Source: Parachlamydiaceae bacterium | Lineage (GTDB): Bacteria > Chlamydiota > Chlamydiia > Chlamydiales > Parachlamydiaceae | Direction: 5' to 3' | DNA length: 5,395 nucleotides | Assembly: GCA_013414685.1 (NCBI GenBank) | Contig: CP058704.1 | Location: forward strand, 1,261,828 to 1,267,222 | Shown here: positions 1-5,395 of the stretch, one piece after another | Layout of the letters: each line of letters opens with the position of its first letter | Position numbering within the stretch: position 1 is the first letter of the stretch | Made by a program: the position numbers and the translations under genes | The notes under the pieces: model-generated | The model's database searches: none | Told to the model about the DNA's origin: nothing | Seen by the model: only the letters and a program-made list of their open reading frames with translations

Positions 1-294
1 AAAACGATTCTGTTATTACTTGCTTTTAGCTTACTTAACCCTCATGTATATCTCGATACGGTCATCTTACTAGGGAGTATTGCGAGTCAACAACCTTTAC
101 ATGAACAAATTTATTTTGGATGGGGAGCAATTAGCGCTTCTTTTATTTGGTTTTTACAATTACTTACGGAAGCTTTCTTCTTGCCCCCTCCTTTCAAGTC
201 CTTTTCGTGGAAAATGATCGATGTTTTTACAGCTGTAACTTTATGGGGAATGGCTTTATGTTTAGCTTGGCCACTAATCGCCGTCATTTTTTAA
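1..294 (+). CDS. LysE/ArgO-family amino-acid exporter, C-terminal part
   Basis: Reading frame 1 is open from the window edge to TAA at 292-294 and gives 97 residues, roughly the C-terminal half of a family usually near 200 residues. The diagnostic element is LLNPHVYLDTVILLGSIA (residues 11-28): an NPhxYLDTxxLLGxI motif is typical of the LysE/ArgO subgroup, which exports basic amino acids such as arginine or lysine through the inner membrane. The rest follows the family pattern: a Gly/Ala/Ser-rich membrane helix (residues 39-55), a Pro-rich loop followed by the SWKMID segment (62-74), and a last hydrophobic helix to the C terminus. The N-terminal helices lie outside the window, so substrate and start cannot be judged. 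No frame break is visible here, unlike in most of the window. The family assignment is firm; the exact substrate is not. Confidence 0.85.
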   Translation, partial: KTILLLLAFSLLNPHVYLDTVILLGSIASQQPLHEQIYFGWGAISASFIWFLQLLTEAFFLPPPFKSFSWKMIDVFTAVTLWGMALCLAWPLIAVIF

Positions 295-350
295 TATTTT
301 AGAATTTTTAGGAATGACTCAAATTAACATACCTGCTAAAGGTTTGTGAA

Positions 351-355
351 AGGAG
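351..355 (+). promoter_or_regulatory. Shine-Dalgarno AGGAG before small gene
   Basis: AGGAG ends 5 nt before ATG at 361. It favours ATG 361 over the in-frame GTG at 346, which has no such site. The 66-bp gap after the exporter stop shows no convincing terminator hairpin, so read-through from the exporter gene is possible. Confidence 0.5.
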
Positions 356-360
356 AACTC

Positions 361-527
361 ATGACAGACAAAGAGAAAAACAAAAAGTCCCGTGCTAAGA
401 AAAAGCACCCATCTCTGTGTATCAGAATAGGGAGAAAAGAGATGCCTACCTGCAATTTGACCATAATGAAGGCGATTTTAGTGATGCTGATCCAAAAGAG
501 TATGAGAAAACGAAAAAAATCAATTAG
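361..527 (+). CDS. Small lysine-rich hypothetical protein (one probable frame break)
   Basis: I do not recognise this protein. From ATG 361, preceded by a good AGGAG site, the raw frame begins MTDKEKNKKSRAKKK and would run on to a stop at 556-558 with an unlikely, strongly basic and hydrophobic composition. Adding one A to the A5 run at 400-404 switches to a far more protein-like frame: APISVYQNREKRDAYLQF, then an acidic stretch HNEGDFSDADPKEYEK, ending at TAG 525-527. The repaired product is 55 residues, with a basic N-terminal third and an acidic C-terminal half, no membrane segment and no known motif. It would be cytosolic and probably disordered. It follows the exporter gene by 66 bp on the same strand, so it may share its transcript. 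Its stop overlaps the stop of the convergent minus-strand gene. The repair matches the error pattern seen elsewhere in the window, but with no homologue checked the gene call is tentative. Confidence 0.45.
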
Positions 528-1071
528 GGTAATTTTGATTTTGAACGAAAACTTTTAGTTTGCCATTCTATTTTATTTGGCAAATCAATAAAACCCTTGT
601 AAGTTTCTTCTTCAAAGATTTTTGAAACTCCAAGGATCTTCTCTTCCCATTCATACTTAACATATATGAAGTCATTTTTAAAAGCTCGCCTTCTACCCCT
701 GAGCTTTTAGGTAATGAAAAAAGGGTCTTTTTTTTTGCTGTAGAGTTCATTATAGAGAAATCTTGGGACGAGAGTTAGACATCGAATGGGAAGCGTAACT
801 AGGTCTAAAATACCCTCCATCATCCGAATAAAAATTTTTCCAGACAACAAGAATGTACCTTAATGGCGCTCCTTGATTCAGCAGGAAAGAAAAATCTTGA
901 ACGAAGTTTTTGTATTGTTTGTTCGTACAGGAATGAATTGCGCAGAAAAACCATAAAAACCCTTTTTGCAAAGAGATTTTAAACGCTTGACATCATCCAA
1001 TGAATCCAAACTTTTACAAAAGCCCAATCCTGTTGATCAGGATGATTTTTTAATTTTATAGAAAAACCCAT
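524..1071 (-). CDS. Hypothetical membrane-associated protein, about 184 aa, frame-broken in the raw sequence
   Basis: Raw minus-strand frames here are short, but they join into one coherent 184-residue protein after single-base additions in homopolymer runs: A4 1018-1021, a run near 898-910, the A/T tract near 830-840 (two bases), A6 717-722, T4 705-708 and T5 675-679 (plus-strand positions). The reconstructed order is: a polar N terminus (MGFSIKLKNHPDQQDWAF); a segment with KKGFYGFSAQFIPVR (residues 36-50); a hydrophobic LRYILVVWKKIF stretch (71-82); LDLVTLPIRCLTLVPRFLY (90-108), which could lie in or on a membrane; and a charged C-terminal domain (NDFIYVKYEWEEK, then FIDLPNKIEWQ) ending at TAA 526-524. 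ATG 1071 is chosen because a good promoter lies just upstream; ATG 1086 would sit at or before the predicted transcript start. I cannot name a function. An alternative is two short genes, with a second start near 864 (ATT after AAGGAG) or 823 (ATG). Repair in the middle (830-910) is the least certain. Confidence 0.55.
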
Positions 1072-1091
1072 GCGCACACCTATCATATAAC

Positions 1092-1120
1092 ATTTTAAAA
1101 GAAAACAACCAAAAATTCAA
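1092..1120 (-). promoter_or_regulatory. Sigma70-type promoter for the minus-strand gene
   Basis: Read on the minus strand, TTGAAT (1120-1115) and TAAAAT (1097-1092) are separated by exactly 17 nt. Initiation near 1085 would give a leader of about a dozen bases before ATG 1071. The -35 box contains the left boundary of the 2440-bp tandem repeat (1115/1116). In the second repeat copy the equivalent -10 is lost because different DNA adjoins. Confidence 0.45.
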
Positions 1121-1128
1121 ATAAAATA

Positions 1129-1157
1129 TTGATTTTCGCGGCATTAAATGTTAAAAT
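1129..1157 (+). promoter_or_regulatory. Sigma70-type promoter for the 474-aa gene, copy 1
   Basis: TTGATT (1129-1134) and TAAAAT (1152-1157) have an optimal 17-nt spacer and lie about 26 bp before ATG 1184, giving a short T-rich leader. It is divergent from the minus-strand promoter, with only 8 bp between the two -35 boxes. Confidence 0.55.
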
Positions 1158-1183
1158 AGTTAATTATTTAGATTTTTTTATTC

Positions 1184-2600
1184 ATGGAAATAAATACTTT
1201 TATTAAAACTCATCGACTTCTTTGTCTCTCAACACTGGGACTTGCTCTGGTCGGTTATCTTGGATACCGAGGAGTCAAGTGGCTCATTCAGAAATGCTTT
1301 AGGACTGAAAAAATTGAAGAAGTCGCAAAAAAGTCTTTTCAGGCAATCCTACGCAAATCCCCAAATCGCTGATAAATCGCATCAATCAGGTTGAAATCGT
1401 TCCGGGAAAAATTACCTCAGGACAGGGTGAGTATATTGTGTTTCGTCAAATGCCAAATGGCGAAAAAGAATCCCTAAGCCAGGAGTCCTATGAACAAATT
1501 TACTCTCTTCTGATTCAGTATTCCCCTGCAGCTATCATAAATAGAAGTCCAGAAAAAGCCGCTGAAGAATGTGAAAAAGGTATGAAATTCTTAAAGCGCA
1601 GCTTAAAACTGTTGATCCGCACCTAGAACTTACATTTATTCCACGCACCTTATACGAATTAATCTTCCTAAGAAAATGTATTAAAGAAGATCTAAAAACA
1701 AAACAAGTATGTAGTTACTCTGATCCATCTATTCAACAAATAGATTTAGATTTTTTGAAAATGACCTCACCCAATACGAAGCCTATCTCAAAAAGCGAAA
1801 AGCCAAACAAAAAGAAAAGTGCTGGCATCTTTGCTTTTTACAGATGCGGGAGATAATCACCACGTGGGGTCAAAAATGTGGCTTATCGCCTTAATCAAAC
1901 TATTCTTAAAAAACTCTCTCCAACCCAAGAAGGGTTTACCTATCAGGAACTTGTCGCGCATACAGATAGAGAAATTAAATTTCTAAGAGATTACCTCAAG
2001 AGCCCAAAAGAAATAAAAGGCCGAACAGGCCCTGCGATAAACTTCGGGAATGAAAGAGCAGAGCATTTTATGGGAATCAGCAGTGATCAAGATGAACAGA
2101 TGATCCGTGACGCTGTTAAGCTCGAATGCAGTAAAATTGCACAAAAAGCTTTTTGCTTTATCGAGGTGCAGACTTTGACAAGGATTTTGTCTCCTGTTGG
2201 GACAATGCAAATAAACCCTATTCTATTTCATATGGCAGCAGCTTATTTGCTGGAAATATCTTTGATCCAGGCGCTACAGCTTTTTACTTTATGAGAAAGC
2301 AAAAATGCTTATGCAATTCCTGTCCCCTTTGAAAAACTCCATCAATCTCCTTTTTACATTCCTCCAACCCATACCATTCCGCAACTCTTTGGCAAAGGAG
2401 AAATCTTCCATGGAAGAACTAAAGTATGGAAAGATCATGATTCTAAAGATATAGGCGGGATGAATCTTGGCGGCCATGGAAACCAAAGAGAGCATCTTTC
2501 CTCCTCTCTTAGCAAAGAGGATTTCATTGCCCAATTTCAAGAAGCAAAAATCAAGCTATCCAGCTTAAATAAATTACTTATATTTAATCACATAAAATAA
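1184..2600 (+). CDS. Membrane-anchored parachlamydial family protein with ADP-ribosyltransferase-like C-terminal region, copy 1 (frame-broken)
   Basis: ATG 1184 has no Shine-Dalgarno site but lies just after a good promoter. The raw frame breaks several times. Adding bases in runs at A6 1327-1332, A5 1574-1578 (or GG 1579-1580), T6 1751-1756, A4 1815-1818, A5 1872-1876, T5 2150-2154 (or T3 2157-2159) and A5 2301-2305 (two bases) restores a 1425-nt frame, 474 residues, ending at TAA 2598-2600. The order is: one N-terminal transmembrane helix (about residues 12-35, LCLSTLGLALVGYLGY); a charged, mostly helical middle; a conserved-looking core with TDAGDNHHVGSKNVAYRLNQ (221-240) and GRTGPAINFGNERAEHFMG (281-299); then a C-terminal region. 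That region has YRG (328-330), SISYGSSLF (349-357), YAIPVP (379-384) and GEIFHGR (408-414), which resembles the R-S-E layout of ADP-ribosyltransferases (R329, S351, E409). This enzyme reading is inference: a second Glu of an ExE motif is absent. The helix would tether the rest to a membrane. I recall similar proteins as multi-copy families in Parachlamydiaceae. Confidence 0.7.
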
Positions 2601-2644
2601 ATATTAAAATTAATATTTAACTTTGTTAAATATTCAATTGAATA
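2598..2644. repeat. Three overlapping inverted repeats between the 474-aa gene and DUF72
   Basis: IR1 has 10-bp arms 2598-2607 and 2610-2619 with a 2-nt loop and overlaps the stop codon. IR2 has 10-bp arms 2612-2621 and 2625-2634 around TTT. IR3 is a perfect 14-bp palindrome, TATTCAATTGAATA, at 2631-2644. All are nearly pure A/T, so they would be weak hairpins. IR2 shares bases with both IR1 and IR3, so the foldings exclude one another. They could be a weak terminator, a protein-binding site or a by-product of AT-richness. Confidence 0.5.
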
Positions 2645-2692
2645 CGTCTCAATTTTAAGCACTGTTTTTTTTAACTAAAAATCGGAATCTCT

Positions 2693-3447
2693 ATGAAAGG
2701 AAAGAATCATCATCTTTCACCTGAAATCCATATTGGGACATCCGGTTGGTCGTATAATCATTGGACGGAAAATTTTTATCCGGAAAAATTGCCGGCCAAT
2801 CAATGGTTAAAGTTTTACTCCAATCATTTTTCTACAGTAGAAATTAATTCAACATTCTATCATTCACCTTCGGTTAGTACTGTCAAAAAGTGGTTTGCAG
2901 ATGTGCCGGAAAATTTTGCTTTCTCAATAAAAGCAAGCCGCTATCTCACTCATCAAAAAAATTGCATGATTGCAAAGAAAGTTTGAATTTTTTTATAAAA
3001 ATATTCAAGAATTTAAAAATAAAATCGGCCCGATCCTTTTTCAACTCTCCCCGTCTTTTAAAATAAATATCGACCGTTTCAATGAGTTTATCAGCCTTTT
3101 AAAAAAGATTATCACTATACCTTTGAATTTAGGCATCCCTCCTGGTTTACCGAAGAAATTTATGAGCTCCTATCAAAAAACAAATGGCTCTATGTATCAC
3201 AGATTTAAACGGAGACCTTTCCCCATTAAAATTGACAGCTGATTTTACCTATATACGCCTCCATGGGCCCAAAAAGCTTATAGTGGTTCATATGCACTAA
3301 AAGATTTAAAACAATGGAAAAAAGAATTGCAAATTGGAAGGAGCAAGGCCTCTCCACATACTGCTATTTTGATAATGATGAAAAAGGATTTGCCGCCCGT
3401 GATGCAAGAACATTGAAAAATTTGATAATAGGGGAAAAACAATATGA
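2693..3447 (+). CDS. DUF72 (YecE-like) family protein, copy 1 (frame-broken)
   Basis: The N terminus has the family signature: IGTSGWSYNHW (residues 14-24), FYP (28-30), WLKFY (38-42) and VEINSTFYHSP (49-59). Further family landmarks follow in other frames: IGPILFQLSPSF, FEFRHPSWF, DFTYIRLHGP and TYCYFDNDEKG. Adding one base at each of A7 2955-2961, T7 2988-2994, A6 3101-3106, the TCACAG at about 3197-3201, A5 3271-3275, A6 3318-3323 and A5 3416-3420 gives one 762-nt frame, 253 residues, a normal length for this TIM-barrel-fold family, ending at TGA 3445-3447. All seven repairs are one missing base. ATG 2693 has only a weak GGA six bases upstream. The biochemical role of DUF72 is not established. 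The stop overlaps the SDR start as ATGA, which suggests coupled translation. Real decay is the alternative, but no nonsense substitution is seen. Confidence 0.8.
3430..3435 (+). promoter_or_regulatory. Shine-Dalgarno AGGGGA before SDR start
   Basis: AGGGGA ends 8 nt before ATG 3444 and supports this start inside the last codons of DUF72. Confidence 0.5.
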
Positions 3448-3572
3448 ATTTTACTTTAATAACCGGGGCATCCAGCGGTATCGGCGAAGAATTTGTTCGT
3501 CAATATGCAAAGAAAGGCCATTCTTTGGTGATTACGGCTCGAAATGAAGAAAAACTTCAAATAAAATATTGA
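3444..3572 (+). pseudogene. Short-chain dehydrogenase/reductase, 5' fragment cut by the repeat junction
   Basis: ATG 3444 opens a clean frame that begins MNFTLITGASSGIGEEF. TGASSGIG (residues 7-14) is the NAD(P)-binding glycine motif of classical short-chain dehydrogenases, followed by the helix FVRQYAKKGHSLVITARNEEKLQ, which carries the usual TARNEEKL end of the second beta strand (Arg33 suggests NADP preference). After Gln39 the sequence enters repeat copy 2 at 3556 and stops after IKY at TGA 3570-3572. A full SDR is about 230-280 residues, so the active-site Tyr-x-x-x-Lys half is missing. The 4-bp overlap with DUF72 (ATGA) suggests these are normally an operon pair. In a true tandem duplication an intact SDR gene should follow copy 2 beyond the window. 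The fragment itself is unlikely to be functional. Confidence 0.85.
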
Positions 3573-3597
3573 TTTTCGCGGCATTAAATGTTAAAAT
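3569..3597 (+). promoter_or_regulatory. Sigma70-type promoter for the 474-aa gene, copy 2
   Basis: TTGATT (3569-3574), a 17-nt spacer and TAAAAT (3592-3597) are identical to the copy 1 promoter. The -35 box overlaps the last codons of the truncated SDR fragment, so the second gene copy keeps its own promoter. The divergent promoter of copy 1 is not preserved here. Confidence 0.55.
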
Positions 3598-3623
3598 AGT
3601 TAATTATTTAGATTTTTTTATTC

Positions 3624-5041
3624 ATGGAAATAAATACTTTTATTAAAACTCATCGACTTCTTTGTCTCTCAACACTGGGACTTGCTCTGGTCGGTTATCT
3701 TGGATACCGAGGAGTCAAGTGGCTCATTCAGAAATGCTTTAGGACTGAAAAAATTGAAGAAGTCGCAAAAAGTCTTTTCAGGCAATCCTACGCAAATCCC
3801 CAAATCGCTGATAAATCGCATCAATCAGGTTGAAATCGTTCCGGGAAAAATTACCTCAGGACAGGGTGAGTATATTGTGTTTCGTCAAATGCCAAATGGC
3901 GAAAAAGAATCCCTAAGCCAGGAGTCCTATGAACAAATTTACTCTCTTCTGATTCAGTATTCCCCTGCAGCTATCATAAATAGAAGTCCAGAAAAAGCCG
4001 CTGAAGAATGTGAAAAAGGTATGAAATTCTTAAAGCGCAGCTTAAAACTGTTGATCCGCACCTAGAACTTACATTTATTCCACGCACCTTATACGAATTA
4101 ATCTTCCTAAGAAAATGTATTAAAGAAGATCTAAAAACAAAACAAGTATGTAGTTACTCTGATCCATCTATTCAACAAATAGATTTAGATTTTTTGAAAA
4201 TGACCTCACCCAATACGAAGCCTATCTCAAAAAGCGAAAAGCCAAACAAAAAGAAAAAGTGCTGGCATCTTTGCTTTTTTACAGATGCGGGAGATAATCA
4301 CCACGTGGGGTCAAAAATGTGGCTTATCGCCTTAATCAAACTATTCTTAAAAAACTCTCTCCAACCCAAGAAGGGTTTACCTATCAGGAACTTGTCGCGC
4401 ATACAGATAGAGAAATTAAATTTCTAAGAGATTACCTCAAGAGCCCAAAAGAAATAAAAGGCCGAACAGGCCCTGCGATAAACTTCGGGAATGAAAGAGC
4501 AGAGCATTTTATGGGAATCAGCAGTGATCAAGATGAACAGATGATCCGTGACGCTGTTAAGCTCGAATGCAGTAAAATTGCACAAAAAGCTTTTTGCTTT
4601 ATCGAGGTGCAGACTTTGACAAGGATTTTGTCTCCTGTTGGGACAATGCAAATAAACCCTATTCTATTTCATATGGCAGCAGCTTATTTGCTGGAAATAT
4701 CTTTGATCCAGGCGCTACAGCTTTTTACTTTATGAGAAAGCAAAAAATGCTTATGCAATTCCTGTCCCCTTTGAAAAACTCCATCAATCTCCTTTTACAT
4801 TCCTCCAACCCATACCATTCCGCAACTCTTTGGCAAAGGAGAAATCTTCCATGGAAGAACTAAAGTATGGAAAGATCATGATTCTAAAGATATAGGCGGG
4901 ATGAATCTTGGCGGCCATGGAAACCAAAGAGAGCATCTTTCCTCCTCTCTTAGCAAAGAGGATTTCATTGCCCAATTTCAAGAAGCAAAAATCAAGCTAT
5001 CCAGCTTAAATAAATTACTTATATTTAATCACATAAAATAA
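3624..5041 (+). CDS. Membrane-anchored parachlamydial family protein with ADP-ribosyltransferase-like C-terminal region, copy 2 (frame-broken)
   Basis: This is the second copy of the gene at 1184-2600, with the same start context and the same TAA (5039-5041). Its raw frame breaks partly at different places. Repair needs two A at A5 3767-3771; one base each at the shared sites near 4014, 4191, 4313 and 4591; one A at A6 4742-4747; one T at T4 4793-4796; and removal of one T from T6 4275-4280. The A5 at 4254-4258 is already correct here. The result is again 1425 nt and the same 474-residue protein. The independent convergence of both copies on one frame is the best evidence that the gene is intact in the organism. 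Domain content is as in copy 1: a single N-terminal membrane helix, a GRTGPAINFGNERAEHF core, and the YRG / SISYGSS / GEIFHGR series. If the duplication is real the two products are identical, so it affects dosage and not function. Confidence 0.68.
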
Positions 5042-5085
5042 ATATTAAAATTAATATTTAACTTTGTTAAATATTCAATTGAATA
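5039..5085. repeat. Overlapping inverted repeats, copy 2
   Basis: This is identical in sequence to the cluster at 2598-2644: two 10-bp-arm inverted repeats and the 14-bp palindrome TATTCAATTGAATA, between the second 474-aa gene and the second DUF72 gene. Confidence 0.5.
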
Positions 5086-5132
5086 CGTCTCAATTTTAAG
5101 CACTGTTTTTTTAACTAAAAATCGGAATCTCT

Positions 5133-5395
5133 ATGAAAGGAAAGAATCATCATCTTTCACCTGAAATCCATATTGGGACATCCGGTTGGTCGTATAATCA
5201 TTGGACGGAAAATTTTTATCCGGAAAAATTGCCGGCCAATCAATGGTTAAAGTTTTACTCCAATCATTTTTCTACAGTAGAAATTAATTCAACATTCTAT
5301 CATTCACCTTCGGTTAGTACTGTCAAAAAGTGGTTTGCAGATGTGCCGGAAAATTTTGCTTTCTCAATAAAAGCAAGCCGCTATCTCACTCATCA
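5133..5395 (+). CDS. DUF72 (YecE-like) family protein, copy 2, N-terminal part
   Basis: The first 87 codons are identical to those of the gene at 2693, including IGTSGWSYNHW and VEINSTFYHSP, with no frame break up to the window edge. The edge falls just before the A run at which copy 1 loses frame, so this copy cannot test that break. The gene continues outside the window. Function is unknown for the family. Confidence 0.82.
   Translation, partial: MKGKNHHLSPEIHIGTSGWSYNHWTENFYPEKLPANQWLKFYSNHFSTVEINSTFYHSPSVSTVKKWFADVPENFAFSIKASRYLTH

Larger units (their letters stand above)
1116..3555 (+). repeat. Direct tandem repeat, copy 1 (2440 bp)
   Basis: Bases 1116-2955 match 3556-5395 base for base except for six homopolymer length differences. 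The left edge is sharp: 1115 is A whereas the aligned 3555 is C, and identity starts with TTCAAATAAAATATTG. The unit carries the promoter, the 474-aa gene, DUF72 and the first part of an SDR gene. No terminal inverted repeats, transposase or target-site duplication are seen, so it is not an insertion sequence. Confidence 0.95.
3556..5395 (+). repeat. Direct tandem repeat, copy 2 (incomplete at window end)
   Basis: This matches 1116-2955 with six run-length differences: A6/A5 (1327/3767), A4/A5 (1815/4254), T5/T6 (1835/4275), A5/A6 (2301/4742), T5/T4 (2351/4793) and T8/T7 (2665/5106). There is no substitution. The copy is still matching when the window ends, so its right end is unknown. Confidence 0.95.

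Noticed and set aside
728..736. T9 run (and T8 at 2665-2672) as phase-variation tracts
   Set aside because: Run-length variation across this window is general and looks technical; no other sign of phase-variable control is seen.
750..971. A 73-codon minus-strand open frame whose stop overlaps the next ATG
   Set aside because: Only its middle part (FVQDFSFLLNQGAPLRYILVVW) fits the reconstructed 184-aa protein; both ends are out-of-frame readings of neighbouring segments.
1983..2540. Minus-strand open frames at 1983-2210 and 2289-2540, repeated at 4424-4651 and 4784-4981
   Set aside because: They lie opposite well-supported plus-strand coding sequence, show no motif and have no start signal; they are antisense shadows.
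1184..2600. Programmed ribosomal frameshifting as the reason for the many frame changes
   Set aside because: There are too many sites, in unrelated genes on both strands, with differing runs in the two copies and no consistent slippery site plus downstream structure.
2623..2666. A separate promoter for DUF72 using TTGTTA or TTGAAT as -35
   Set aside because: No acceptable -10 hexamer lies 16-18 nt downstream of either candidate.
1116..3555. The repeat unit as a transposon or insertion sequence
   Set aside because: There is no transposase, no terminal inverted repeats and no target-site duplication; the copies abut directly.

Overview
This AT-rich window looks like chromosomal DNA of an amoeba-associated chlamydia (Parachlamydiaceae: Parachlamydia, Protochlamydia or Neochlamydia type). 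That assignment rests on my recollection that the long N-terminally membrane-anchored protein encoded here, with its THRLLCLSTLGLALVGYLGY leader segment, belongs to a paralogous family of that group. No search was run, so it is moderate-confidence inference.

Layout. Bases 1-294 are the end of a LysE/ArgO-type amino-acid exporter gene. Bases 361-527 hold a possible small lysine-rich protein gene. A minus-strand gene (1071 down to 524) reconstructs to a 184-residue hypothetical protein and converges on the small gene with overlapping stop codons. From 1116 onward the window is a head-to-tail tandem duplication with a unit of 2440 bp: copy 1 is 1116-3555, and copy 2 starts at 3556 and runs off the end. 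Each unit holds a sigma70-like promoter, a 474-residue membrane-anchored protein with a C-terminal region I tentatively read as ADP-ribosyltransferase-like, a DUF72/YecE family gene, and the start of a short-chain dehydrogenase (SDR) gene that overlaps DUF72 by ATGA. The SDR gene is cut after about 39 codons at the copy 1/copy 2 junction.

Sequence quality dominates the reading. Most genes appear as short open frames, but every break can be repaired by adding (once, removing) one or two bases, almost always in a mononucleotide run, without a single nonsense substitution. Over 1840 aligned bases the two repeat copies differ only in the length of six A or T runs and show no substitution. Independent repair of the two copies of the long gene gives the same 1425-nt frame. 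I therefore annotate long single genes with probable homopolymer under-calls rather than a field of pseudogenes. Four breaks are shared by both copies, so real pre-duplication inactivation is not fully excluded.

Working together. The membrane-anchored protein gene has its own promoter and lies back to back with the divergent minus-strand gene. DUF72 and SDR look translationally coupled. If the duplication is real it doubles a putative effector-like gene with its promoter and leaves an intact SDR gene only downstream of copy 2, outside this window. If it is an assembly artefact, there is one copy of each gene.
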